Source: Euptelea pleiosperma (taxonomy: Eukaryota > Streptophyta > Magnoliopsida > Ranunculales > Eupteleaceae). From it: a stretch of 64,000 nucleotides of DNA. Where the stretch lies: assembly GCA_035048495.1 (NCBI GenBank), contig CM068549.1, positions 18,323,103-18,387,102 on the forward strand. Direction: 5' to 3'. Positions 37,461-48,859 of this stretch are shown one piece after another. The position numbers and the translations under genes are program-made. Every line of letters begins with the position of its first letter. The first letter of the stretch is position 1. Below the pieces are notes generated by a model, which was not told the DNA's origin, made no database searches, and saw nothing but the letters and a program-made list of their open reading frames with translations.

Positions 37461-38619
37461 TTATACGCTGAAAGAAATAAGGATAAAAAATATCAATTTT
37501 GCAAGCTCATAGCAATGTGTGTAGAATTCATAAGCAAGTCTAGGTGTCCATGGGTAAATTTTTGTTAAGATCAAAAGATGACCACATCAATGTTATAAAT
37601 TTTTTTTCAAAAGATAGGTGATACATATTCAACAAAATAATAAAGCCCACCAAAATAAATATGGCATCGTGCAACATATTCTCCTAAAAACACACATTGG
37701 TGACTTGGTGTTAGGGTCGTGTCTTGAGTCATGTATATAATCATGTCTTATGTACAGGGCTAAAGGGCCTCTTTTTGTATTTTTGTTGTGTTTGGATCGA
37801 AGCCCATGGGTTACGATGGTCACTCTTAGGCACGCTTGCGTAGAGTAATTTTGTGTCGGACATATTAACATTTCTGGAAAGCTTATCAGGTGCATGATCT
37901 TGTTGAAGCGTTGGTTTTGTAAAATAAAGTCCTATATAAGAAATAAGTGCCCAATATGACTGGCTTCAACTTTTGATGTTTCATTCATCAAAGCTCTTGA
38001 ATGTTTAGCATACTCTTGAAGGGACTGTGTAAAGTCGTGAAGTGGTTCATGGGACCAAAATTATTGTAAGAGCTTACTTTGCTAACAATGGAAGCAATAA
38101 GTAACCCCGTTTAGAAGTTACTAATTTTAAATCTAAAAGTGAAAATCTATTTGGAAGGACTAAAATTAACTCACCCGCTGTGGAAGTATGAAACGGTCAT
38201 TTATAAACTATATTAAAGGCTTAAAGATATATTTTTTTAATTAAAAAAGGTTGAAATTGTTATTTTTTTTTTATAAGGTTGAAACAGTTATTTATAATTT
38301 GTTTTAAAGGATTAGGGAAAAAATATTGTATTATGAAAGTTTTACTTAAAAACACAAATTTAACACGCTTAAATGGAGTCTCAATAAAAATAAAAAGAAG
38401 ATAACAACTTCCTATATGAGATCCAAACAAATTTATCTTCAATTAGATTATAAGGTGCAGCTTGTGCTTCTACTGTGCGACTTGTGCGTGCTTGTTGTTG
38501 GGCAAATGCTGTTTATCTTAGAAAAGACTACCATGACACTTGGTGAGGTTGTGTTTGGTAGCACGTCTTGAAGGTCCACGTCTTCGTGGTGTGTAGTTTT
38601 AAGACATAATAACAAAGAT

Positions 38620-38840
38620 TGATAGTTCGTGTGGGCTGCACATAATAACTAGGGTGGATAGATTATGTGGGCCTCACATGTTAATAGGGGAATAGGGGTC
38701 GATAAATCATGAAGACCCACACAAGAACGGAAGTTGATGGATCTTTATGTAGGTCCCATATAATAAAAGGGTGTTGATAGATCATACATATGTTATAGGT
38801 TAAGTGAGCCCATACATCATAAGTGGACCACATATTAGGT
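38620..38840. repeat. Degenerate minisatellite, roughly 37-44 bp period
   Basis: Units start near 38620, 38657, 38701, 38737 and 38777. They start with GATAGATCATGTGGGCC-like words and AATAGGGG/AAAGGGTGTT spacers. Divergence is high. Confidence 0.5.
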
Positions 38841-39075
38841 GCGCTATGCCCATTGGAGGTAGGGGATGGTTTCGCTTTCGCCTTGGTGTGACCCTTATCG
38901 ATCAAGATGCGCGCCAAACTCAGCTCGGTCATCTCCATTTACTCCCGTTCTTCTACTACTCCGTTAAGCAACCCAGTGAAACACATTCGAGGGCTCCACT
39001 CCACTCCACTCCGCTCTCGCCCCCACCATTCACACAACAAGAAAGGCAACATTTCCTCAATCATCGTCAACGGCG

Positions 39076-39487
39076 ATGGAATCGGATGTGAGCATCGAGA
39101 GCGAATGCTTGATCAGAATTGCCTTGCTACCGATCGGGCCGATCCCGCAATCGCAGCTGAGGGACTACCTAGTGACGCTGGTCCGCCACCACAAGGTTGA
39201 ACTCCCCGCCATCAGTTCCTTCTACATAGAGCACTAGAAGAGCCCCTTCGCCGACCATCACTAGGACACCGACAGCTTTCGATTCAAGTTCCTTGTTGGT
39301 GAGTCTCGTCCTTGATCCCTATGACAATTTCCAATCCCACCGCAAGTTCCTACCCGTCATTGGCCTCTACCACTGCCCCTCGCCCCTCGATTTCGATGTC
39401 GTCACTGAGCAGTTGTCCACCGCTTGCAAGAGTTACACTTCAGCTTTTACGAAACAATGCTTCATATTCAGTCCTGACGATTCTCAG
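39076..39487 (+). pseudogene. TRS120: TRS120 pseudogene, first exon (TRAPPII subunit)
   Basis: The reading frame from ATG at 39076 (MESDVSIESECLIRIALLPI, then GPIPQSQLRDYL) matches the N-terminus of plant TRS120. TRS120 is the TRAPPII-specific tethering subunit that acts at the trans-Golgi network and the cell plate. TAG at 39235 stands where the family has glutamine (EHQKSPF). A second TAG about 10 codons on stands where it has tryptophan. A frameshift near 39300-39320 moves the rest (DPYDNFQSHRKFLPVIG, then CHCP-like and SPDDSQ) to another frame. The exon still ends at a good donor (CAG/GTATGT, 39487). The next TRS120 exon was not found downstream; one later piece is at 41880. Confidence 0.88.
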
Positions 39488-40356
39488 GTATGTTTCCACT
39501 TCCACATTGTTCTTGTTCTTGTTTACGTTTAATTATAGGTTTGGATTAAGTACTCAAAGTAATCGAAACATTCTTAATCATATTTTAAGTTTCTAAGTAA
39601 ATTACGAAGATCAAACTAGATTCTCTAGTGGATGATTGAATTCTATGTTCGACGACAGTGATTACTGAGCAGAAATATATAACCCCATTTGATTAGATTC
39701 AAAAGAAGTTCATTCATTAACACATTTTGGATTGTCACTTGAGTTGTGAGTGTATTTTACAGAGGCTGGAATAGAATTTTAATGATTATTGATCTCCACA
39801 CGAAGAAAGTGAATTCAAGTCAGAATTTGGAATCTCAATACACTAACATTTCTCTCCAAGAAGCGTTTTTAGGGTTGTATCTCTACTATGTAGTGTACTT
39901 GTTGACAATTCTCCTATATGGTACAAGTGGCCACTAACTCATCGATCTACACCATTCAATTGGTGGCCCAATAATTCTTAGATGTGGCATAGTCTGCTTA
40001 TACCAATCGGACAATCTTAACCACAAATTAATCGAGATCTAAAACTTGTAGAGCTACAGTTAGGAGCTTTAGTAAGATGAAAGACAACTAGGGGTTGTGA
40101 TATCTAGTCTCGTAACTTTTCTTATTACTTTTGTTAGAATGACCTCATACTAGCATAAGTTTTCCATAGTCATTAAGAACTCTAAATAAAACCTTGGATG
40201 GATTATGGATATTAGCTATGTAACAAAGAAAGTGACACCCACAAACTTGATACTCCAACAAGTAAATTGCATACGTTGAGAGCTAGGTACATTTTAAAAT
40301 ACTTGAGTTCGGTTAAGTATATAATACAGAATAAATGTATTTAAGTAAGCTGATAT

Positions 40357-40522
40357 TATAGACACATCATACTGCGGCGTCACACAATATTAGAGGCCCA
40401 ATCCTTAGCCAAGTTGTAACATATCATATCTGAATTAATTTGAATATGATATGAGCTGTTACAATTTGGATAAGGATTGGGCTGTGATATGGTGTGACGC
40501 CCTAGTATGATGCGTTGCTATA
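40357..40522. repeat. 165-bp palindromic MITE-like element
   Basis: The left arm is CATCATACTGCGGCGTCACA, then GGCCCAATCCTTAGCCAAGT and TGTAACATATCATATC. The right arm is the inverse: GATATGAGCTGTTACAATTT, GGATAAGGATTGGGC, then TGTGACGCCCTAGTATGATG. The arms pair over most of their length. No ORF is present. Confidence 0.75.
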
Positions 40523-40989
40523 GATATACACTAAAATCGTATAGCCAATATATAAATAATAATTGAAAACATAATGTTTGAATAAATAAATACTTGTTCG
40601 AAGATGCGTGACAACATGTGTGACACTTGAATATACATGGTGTCTGATATGACATTTTTGGAAAATGGAGCATCCTTGTTGCATAGATATTAGAGTAGCA
40701 TGAAATAGTTTCTTTTTTTGTTATTTCATAATGAAATCGAAATAAATTATAAGGGTTAGGTTGGATGTCATTTTTTCTGAAAACTATTTAAGTTCTCAGA
40801 AGCATGATTTTTCTGAAAATCATTTCTTTTGTGGAGTAGCTAGGATTATCCTCATTGCATGGAAAGGAAAAAATCTCAATTTCAGATTTTCCTCATTGTT
40901 TGGAGTAGTTGGGATTATTGTAAGGCTTCCACTAGGTGGGAATAGCAAAATTTTTGGGAGTTTTGATAAACATAATCGTCGTTCTTACC

Positions 40990-41133
40990 ACACACACACA
41001 CACATACATATATATAAATATAAAGAAAGTCTAAAAATCAAATCTTCACACACACAGACAAACACACACACACACACACATACATGTACATGAAGAAAGT
41101 CTAAAATCAAATCCTTTCCTTTTCGACTTGTTC

Positions 41134-41166
<33 letters not shown>
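40990..41166. repeat. CA microsatellites, 70-bp duplication and a 32-bp poly-C run
   Basis: CA runs lie at 40990-41004 and about 41047-41080. AAGAAAGTCTAAAAATCAAA at 41023 and its near-copy at 41093 form a 70-bp direct repeat. Bases 41135-41166 are 32 consecutive C. Confidence 0.85.
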
Positions 41167-41879
41167 TTCTTGAGATCCACGCTTTCACACAAAAAGCCAT
41201 AAGCAACCATACCTACTACACTTCACGGGTAGCACAATCAGTAGACCACGAATCCCTACTTATATTGAGCACGCCCCCAAACTAAATGAAAATCACATTT
41301 TTCTTTTTTTTTTGATAAGCAATATAAATCACATTCCTCTCTCTCTCATTCTTCATATTATGGACTAAATAATCTGCAATCGTCTGAGTTGCAAAGGGAA
41401 AGGAGAAAGGGAAAGTGAAGGGGTGGCGTTTCCTAATTTTATTTCTTTCCTTACATATCTTGGCATTAGTCATAATAAATTTCTCTTCCTTACTGATCTA
41501 ATGGGATTGGGATAGGAATCGCTACAGATGGACAATACATTACCAGCACAGTCAGACCAAAGATTAATTCTTTTAATTACATTAAGTTCCAAATAAGAGT
41601 CCTACTACGAGTCCTCTAATAAATTGAAATCAGATAAAACTACTCAAAATTAAATTAGAACCTCTGGATCTTAAATAAAATTTACTGAAAACTTCTCAGA
41701 GGGACCCACAATGTCTGGGAATATGCAATGGGATCTCTCTTTGCAAGCCGATCTCTTATAAGGTCTGTTGGCCTTGGTATTGGGCCTCCAATTGTGGGCT
41801 GAAATTAGTTCTGAATTTTTTCACTTAAGATCCTGCATCAGTATATATGATTATATCTTAGTAACTTTGATACAATGTA

Positions 41880-41915
41880 TCTGGTATGCTGGGGCTTTGG
41901 AGGGTAGCGTATGTG
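41880..41915 (+). pseudogene. TRS120: TRS120 pseudogene, later exon fragment
   Basis: The frame reads WYAGALEGSVCALLV, matching the conserved segment of TRS120 (family: DYFWYAGALEGSVCALLVD). Sequence on both sides does not continue the family, and GTAGGC right after ALL may be a relic donor. It lies 2.4 kb downstream of the broken first exon on the same strand, so both probably belong to one decayed copy with the exon between them deleted. Confidence 0.75.
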
Positions 41916-42051
41916 CCTTACTAGTAGGCACACTCTCTAAGCTAGAAGCCTAGAAATATTAAAAGGCAAGTCTATTTTATCCATCGGATCAATCCTAGGA
42001 GGCTGGGACAATACTAACTGCATTTTGGTATACTTGGTGCATATGTAGGGA

Positions 42052-42668
42052 CCATAGTTAGCAAATCATGAAGTGACAAAAATTCGTCCACTGTAAAATG
42101 CGAGTTTAAAACAATTGGGTTCAAAAAAATGGAGTAAAAAAAGCGGTCGAAAAAAGACTAGAACGTCAAAAGATCGATAAGAGAGGACTTTGGGTTTCAT
42201 ACTTTTTTAGTCTAAAAATACATGCTCAAAAAAACGTGTACATATATGTGCATATGCCCATAACGCATATAGATTGGGTGGTAATGTAAGTATAATAGAA
42301 CCGAAACTGTATGATATTTCTATTAAATCTGAGTAATATAAGCAAGACTAATAATTTCCAAAGCTATTTCTCATTTAGCAAGGTTTCTAAATATGTAGGA
42401 ATTTGTTAATCTTGTCTAAAATTATATTTTTAACCATAAAAATTGGTGACATATATTATGAATAAAAAAAATTTCTTTAATTTTTAAAGAAAGAGTGAGT
42501 TTTATTCATGAGATTTTTTTAAAATTTTAAAATTACGGGGTTGTTTCGGATTATTGAATATTTTGTGTTTTTTCAGATGTCTTGAAAACATCATGATTTG
42601 AAATGTTTTTTAAAAAGATTAAGTTTTTTCAAAAAGTCGGGTTTTAAACGGAGATTTGCTAACTATGG
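42052..42668. mobile_element. 617-bp non-coding TIR element with 6-bp duplication
   Basis: It begins CCATAGTTAGCAAATC and ends with the exact inverse GATTTGCTAACTATGG. TAGGGA flanks it on both sides (42046-42051 and 42669-42674). The interior is AT-rich with no transposase, so it is non-autonomous. A 16-bp TIR with a 6-bp duplication does not clearly point to one superfamily. Confidence 0.7.
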
Positions 42669-43654
42669 TAGGGACTGGGATCCACCACTTGGTGGGTCAA
42701 TTGAGAGTTCACCTATGCCACATATTGTCCATTTTGGCCTGATTGAATGATTGTAATGGTCTGTTCTGTGCATTCTTTTGGACTGTCTGAGGAAACAATG
42801 AGCTGTGCAGAAAACAGTCTACAGAACTACAATTATATCACATGATCAGGTTGGTTTTTGGCTTGGATATCTTCTAGTTGGGACCCATTGAATGGTCTGT
42901 TCCACCCCTTGCATGTGCACTGTCATGCCATTGGTAGACCATCCCTAGGGTCTAGTGTAGAAATACTCTACATTTTCTCTATGTTAAGAAGGCAGTTAAT
43001 CAATCTGCTTCCGTATTTGCTTCCATATGTGCATAAGGAATGTTGCAGGGAAATATATTCCAAGCAAACATTCTAAAAGTTTTATAAAAGTATAAACAAG
43101 GTAGGAAAAAAGCAGGGGAAGCTAATGGGAGTTTGATTGTACAAGTATTGCCTAAATACACCTTCCTTGGCCAAGGAATCAACATCATTAATGGCACTTC
43201 TGTGAGTATGCCTACGCAGAATTTTAAGGTCTACATATAAATCTCTAACGTTATCCATGCATTGGCATTCTTAGAGTCACTTTCCGCATTCAAAGGTGGC
43301 CTGAAACAAGATTGGACAATTTTTAGGCCTTGAAGAAGAGTCTTGGCATGTGCTTCATTGAAGTCTTACATACCAATTTGATGGGAGGAGACTGTAATTG
43401 TTGATCCATTTGCATCATTAATGTTGCTCCCATTGCTAGCTGGTCAGGGATTTCCAAGGTTTAAAGGAAGATATGTATTCAATTGTTCATCAGAGGCTGT
43501 TCAGTTACTACTTGTGATATGTTGGTTTTGTTATCCAGTTTGGGTGTTGTTGGCAATCATTTCCTCCTTTGGATTGACTGGAATGCATACATATTCCAAT
43601 GGGTCACTAACAAGAATGAAATAAAACAAAGATTTGCTTGGGTTTTGTTTTTAG

Positions 43655-43757
43655 GAATGAGAAAGGAAGTTTTGTGGCTGCAGGTGCTATAAAAAATGAC
43701 TTGTCTGCTAAAGGATCAGAAATTTTCCAAGAAGCTCTTCAAAAGCAAGTGAAATGA
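43655..43757 (+). other. Unassigned terminal-exon-like fragment
   Basis: A good acceptor (TTTTGTTTTTAG) at 43654 precedes an open stretch. It reads NEKGSFVAAGAIKNDLSAKG, then SEIFQEALQKQVK and a stop at 43755. The composition looks like protein, but I do not recognise the family. It may be the last exon of a decayed gene. Confidence 0.3.
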
Positions 43758-43919
43758 AGATAAAAAAAATCATTCTAAAGGGGATGTTGTGTTGCAAATC
43801 AGGCCAATATTAGAAGATTGTTGTACCTTCTGAGGCCCATCTTCTATTTTTTGGGTTTGAATTAAACATGTACCAGGACAAATTGTGGAAATCCTGAAAT
43901 GCAAAATATTTTTTTTTGA

Positions 43920-44155
43920 ATTTTTTTACCATGTTTGGAATGGCCCAAAACCGTTCCCAAAGACAGCAGAACCGTTCCAAAATTGCTCAAACCGTTCCTA
44001 TTGTTCTCTCTTTCGGAACTGTTCAAAACCGTTCCAAATTCGGGAACGGCCCAAGAATATTTGGAAATGTTTTGAACCGTGCCAAAACTTTAGGCACGCC
44101 ATTTTTTGGCACGGTCCAACTTTGGGCCTTTCCAAAATCACTTTTTTCTTGAAGT
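43920..44155. repeat. ACCGTTCC/GGAACGG-rich repeat remnant
   Basis: At least six ACCGTTCC or CGGAACTG words in both orientations occur between GGAATGGCCCAAAACCGTTC and TTTGGCACGGTCCAACTTTG. The overlapping ORFs are translations of this repeat. Confidence 0.5.
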
Positions 44156-44950
44156 GGGGTTGAGCATGATGACTGTGCCCTTACGGATGCTTGACCTGCA
44201 ATTACCTGCTTCCTGGTTTGGATCACTCTTCATAATACTTATTTAGTACGTGCCTATTAACTTGCTTACATTGTTCCATAGTCTTTGGGAGGGAGGTTGG
44301 GGGGTTAGTCAAGGTTCATCAAGAGTAGAAGGGGGAAATATACTCAAAAATGTAAATTACTGTTCATTTGCTTCTTCATATGAGTGAGAATTAAGATAAA
44401 CAGATTCAAAACTAAGTAGATATATTTTGATCTTATTAAGCCTGGGATCATGATCTTCCCTTTACTGATAATTTCAGTAGGAACCGTAGTCATGTTCAGT
44501 TGGATTTCCATACTGTGCTAGTACAATGCACCTACTGGTAACCGCATAGTCATCTCATCCATAATTATTGCTGCTATGTTCATTAGCGACACATCATTAT
44601 GCCCACGATAGGAATGTTGTTCTCCAGTATTGTCACGGGAGTCCTATGCACCTAGGCACATGCTTAGGACATGGCATAGGAGTGCCAAAGATGCTCGGGT
44701 GTCCACAATGGCACAGGTATCCCGGTCTCTACCAATTGGCCATGTCCAGCCTCAGGCCCAAGTGTTCACATCTGATCTAGAAAAGTTCCACCACTAAGAT
44801 TGTTTTTTTCCCAGAAGTACCACCCCGGAGCTATAATTTATCTGCGTCTTCTCCCTAAACTCAAGTTATTGCTGACCTTGAGTCAGAGACTTTTATTTTC
44901 GTGAACAAGTATAACTGGAAAGTGTAAGTGGGAAGCTTGGTGCACTTCGA

Positions 44951-45285
44951 TGGAATTCGAAGCGCTTCCTTCTTCCTCCGAATTGCAAGCTGCGACGATT
45001 ATCATTGATCTCATCAAAGATAATATATTTCCCTATAAAGATATATGTGAAAGAACCTAAAGAGTTCTCTGAGTTGTATGATTCAAGGGTTTCTTGGTGC
45101 TTGTAAGTATATGCAAAAAAAAAAAAAATTGTAGCCTTGTGGGCATTAGTGTAAGAGAAGTGAGAGTTCACAATTTTTTCATTTCTGTTGAAGTTCTTGC
45201 AATTCATGGTCTGAATGTCGAGCCGAGTGGTACGGTATGGCGACTTATTATTGATGGGAAGCAGATCCATATTCCAATATTATAG
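44951..45285 (+). pseudogene. Decayed gene fragment, family not identified (possibly PPR-like)
   Basis: Two protein-like blocks lie on the plus strand: MEFEALPSSSELQAATIIID followed by LIKDNIFPYKDICE at 44951, and VEVLAIHGLNVEPSGTVWRL followed by IIDGKQIH at about 45185. Between them are stops and a frame change. The second block has a helix-turn-helix look similar to pentatricopeptide units, but I cannot name the parent gene. Without a search this stays a suggestion. Confidence 0.35.
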
Positions 45286-45439
45286 CCGGTGATTACACGG
45301 GCTAGTTGGCTACAATTCAATGAGGAGATCTAAACGTAAAAAATGAAGTTGATTGGGTGTTCAAAGCGATCATATTAAGATTTATTTGGATAAAAGGGAA
45401 GGACATTGAGTGAAATTTATAGAAAAGAGGGAGGATGAG

Positions 45440-45610
45440 GGAGAACACTTTTTTAGAATCTCACCCCAAATCCTAACCTAAAGTTAGGCTAAGATTTGAG
45501 GTTACCCTAAAATAGGGTGGACTTTAAGGTAGGGTTGGAGATGGAATTTAAAGTTTTCCACCCTATTTTAAGGAAGGGAGTTTAGGGTACGGTTGGAGAT
45601 GCTCTTATAG
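45440..45610. repeat. MITE-like remnant with TTGGAGATGCTCTTA end
   Basis: The words CCACCCTATTTTAAGG, ACCCTAAAATAGGGTGG and TTTAGGGTACGGTTGGAGAT are arranged in inverted order. The end GTTGGAGATGCTCTTA is common to several plant MITE groups. It is non-coding. Confidence 0.45.
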
Positions 45611-45639
45611 ACTGCAGTTTGGTCCGTTACAACGGAAAT

Positions 45640-46045
45640 CCATATAACAAAACAGGACGCGGTTGTCTCCCCCTCTTATAGGCTTCATATATCCAAGGGC
45701 CCAAATCAACCCTTATATAAAATAAAATTTAGCTGGTTAGATTAATTTAACAGGGAAATTATCTCCCCACTTATACCCATCTTATTGGCTGGCCGAGATC
45801 TTATCCCCCAAATGGACTATGGATCTCAAACACTCAGGCCCGATTTTGAGAAATGTTTTGTAGGGGAGTGCCGAGGCCACAGGCCACCCACTATACATCT
45901 ATATAACAAAACAGAGAAGTCACTTATCCCCCCTTTTATCGGTTCACAAAGGATGGCCGAGATCTTATCACCCCCAATGGATGGTGGATCTAAGTCACTC
46001 ACATCTGATTTTGGCAAACGCTTTGTCGGAGAGTGCTGTGCCTCT
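45640..46045. repeat. Tandemly repeated segment, about 164-bp period
   Basis: GGCCGAGATCTTATC occurs at 45791 and 45955. It is followed in each by ATGGA-TATGGATCT-like text and GATTTTGRSAAAYGYTTTGT. ATATAACAAAACAG also recurs. The 93-aa ORF spanning 45785-46066 reads through this repeat and is not taken as a gene. Confidence 0.6.
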
Positions 46046-46659
46046 ACTAGTATTATAACAAGTTAAAACATGGTAAAGAAATAGTCAAATTATATTATTT
46101 TATTATTTTTTTTGAAAAAAATATCAATAAATGTTAAGATGTCTTTTCAGTTTTAGGTCTTCTTTTCGCAAATAAGTAACGGTCTTCGAGCATTACTGTT
46201 ACAAGAGGCTTTATAACATCCATTATAACGTTTTTTCTCAAAACATGGTTTACATTGCAGGGAATAGGAGTTGTGGATGCACAAAACCAATAATGCCACA
46301 TGTGCCATACCACACGTGCTCTAATTTAAAGAGAAATTTTGTATCAGAATAGGGAAATCCTTCCTATTGTCGTTGCAGCCAAGCATGCCTTCATATTTCA
46401 AGTGTTGGGAACGAACACACCCTTAGATGCAAAGCTAGAAGAAGAAAAAACACAACCAAGAAATAAGCAAACCGTAACATAAGATGTACGTGGTTCACCC
46501 GGTGTAGGCTACTACAAGAGTAATAGAATAAACCCAACCCCAAACTCTTTTCTCCTCGTTCACAATACTCAAAAACAATCAAAGACGACTTTAAATAGAA
46601 GTTTTCAACTCTATAACCAAAGAAAACCATGGGATTGTCCCCATCATAGGTGGCTGATC

Positions 46660-46825
46660 ATGACAACTGTGTTGTGGGGCAGTGTCACATGTGGCTGATC
46701 AGGCTTCACAATCCAATCAAGAGGCATCCACCCCCTTGGAATCCCTGACAACTGTGTCTTGGGAAGGTATCACACGTGGCTGATCAAGCTTCACAATCCC
46801 ATCAAGAGCCTGGTGGTGTAAATCA
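46660..46825. repeat. 85-bp tandem duplication
   Basis: GACAACTGTGTTGTGGGGCA at 46662 and GACAACTGTGTCTTGGGAAG at 46747 begin two units. They share GTGGCTGATCARGCTTCACA and ATCCMATCAAGAG. Confidence 0.75.
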
Positions 46826-47268
46826 TATGGTAACGATGGCTGATGTGCTGCAGCGTCAACTTATGTGTTTGTTCCAATTGATCTAAACCGTCACATAGGA
46901 GCCCTCTTCTGGGTGGGCCACAAAACGATTTACATTGAATGCAGAATATCGGTGGACCCAACAATGCATGTCTTGGCCCTTGAATGGTGATGGCGTGTTC
47001 TCGAGGGAATGAATTATGAATTAGTTCATCTACACATTGATCAATTCTTCACAATGTGTTAACGGGTCCCACTACAGTGCATTTTCATAATCAGTGTGGT
47101 TACAATCTATCCATCAATTCTGATCACTGTTTGGCTGAGCTGCATGGGAGGTGCATTATTCTTGTTTTAATTTAATGACCCAACCAGTCCAACCAACCTA
47201 ACCCAAGGAGGTCAACCTCTTTTTTAGATAAATCAAAAGTAGAATGAATTCCCGCGTCAACTGTGATC

Positions 47269-47530
47269 CACGTGGAACACTATTAGAGGCTACTGACCGT
47301 ATATGAATGTTTGGCCCATCCCTAGATGGACTTATGTAACAAAATCAGCCTGATTAATACTCCAAATACTGCTAGAAATCCACAGTTACAAATAAACCAT
47401 GAAAAAACCTCCAATCCAGCGGATAGAAATTAATGATCTCTGGATGAATTTTGGTACGTAGGTCCACCTAGGGATGGGTCAAACATCCATACAGTCAGCG
47501 ATCTCTAAGAGTGCCACTTGGCTCATAATA
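47269..47530. repeat. Foldback element, family A, full copy
   Basis: Left arm: CACGTGGAACACTATTAGAG, then GTTTGGCCCATCCCTAGATG and AATCAGCCTGATTAAT. Right arm: GATGAATTTTGGTACGTAGG, CACCTAGGGATGGGTCAAAC, then CTAAGAGTGCCACTTGGC. The loop has the CATGAAAAAACCTCC motif. Confidence 0.8.
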
Positions 47531-48720
47531 TGCTTGATAACATGGATGTTTGAAAAATAATAAAAATAAAGAAGTTAATTAAGTATACTGGACGTACCTA
47601 TCATTAAAATAGTAATGATCACATGATCCACGAGAATTCACAGTTAAAAACAAACCATGAAAAAGTATTTGATGGGTCAGTTTCTTTAAAAAAATTAAAG
47701 GGCTTGTTTGGTTATGCCTATACCTGAATAGACTTTCTTGTGTACAAAATAGCTCGTTGATTGGCTAAATTGGGCGTAGAACTATTTTGAACTAAGGACG
47801 GTTCAAGTGGATGGAAATGAGTGCAATAAAAGTCCCCAAAAAATTGGGAGTTATTTTGGTTGCAAGAAACTCTATTTAGGAACAGATTTATAGCAGTAAC
47901 CAAACACCTCCTAATAGCTGAGAGAGAAGACGCAGTAGAAGTTGCCGTTCCCCCAAGCACAAAGGAATTTCTGCTGGGACATACTTTGTTAGCCCTAGTT
48001 TTTCTCTCATCTGTTTGACCACTAGATAGTGACCCTGTTTAGGCAGATAATCGGGTCCAATGCGGCACAACCGATTGTTCGCTTATGTGGTTTAGGGGGT
48101 GTTAGGTTACAAAGCTAACAATGAACGACATCGATTAGCCGGGCGCAATTGAGTTTAGATAGTGTAGATTATGTGTCTACCTGCCGCATGCATGTTCGAA
48201 TGCTTTTTTGAATGTTAACTCGAGAAACTTGCTCGGGCTATAATTACGCACAACTATAACTTTGATACCAAACAGTCCTATAGTAAAGTTATTAATGTAG
48301 GGAAACATTGAGAGACTGGTGTGGCACATTATTAGAAGTTCAAAGACATGGAAGAAATGGGTCGGATCCAAGTTGATCCAGGTTTAACCTTATGCTTTCA
48401 GGAATTGGCTTGTGTTTGGATTCAGATTCAACTCAAAGCAAGAATCTGGGACCCAATTGGGTCCCTTAATAAGAAATCGAAACTTACTCTGATTTGTGAA
48501 CCAAATATTAATGTGATCCGGATAAATGTCGGTTATTATTATAAAAGCGAACCTATTTCATGCGATATAAAATCGAGAACCAAGATCCTAATCAGATCCA
48601 AAACATTAATTATCAATAATAAGAATCCAACCGGATCTCTTTTCCAGGTTAGAACTCATAATATATATTCATTTATATTATTACTGACTCATGTGTTGGA
48701 TAATCAGATGTGACACGCAT

Positions 48721-48852
48721 GGTTTAAAAAATGGTCGTAACGGATTCAGTAACTCCCCTGAGCATTACAATTCGTTTTAACGGAAAAAGCAGTAACGCCC
48801 CCAGTCCGTTATACCGCCCTATACCACCCGTTATAATGGCCCCTTTTAAACC
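48721..48852. repeat. Family C foldback, short copy
   Basis: It begins GGTTTAAAAAATGGTCGTAA and ends GTTATAATGGCCCCTTTTAA followed by ACC. At about 130 bp it is the shortest copy and may be an internally deleted one. The shared AACGCCCCCAGTCCGTTA word links it to the copy at 7985. Confidence 0.65.
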
Positions 48853-48859
48853 TTAGTAG

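Noticed and set aside
45785..46066. 93-aa ORF
   Set aside because: It spans a direct repeat and its translation is internally repetitive.
48348..48713. 121-aa plus-strand ORF
   Set aside because: No domain, no splice context and repeat-like flanks; likely chance.
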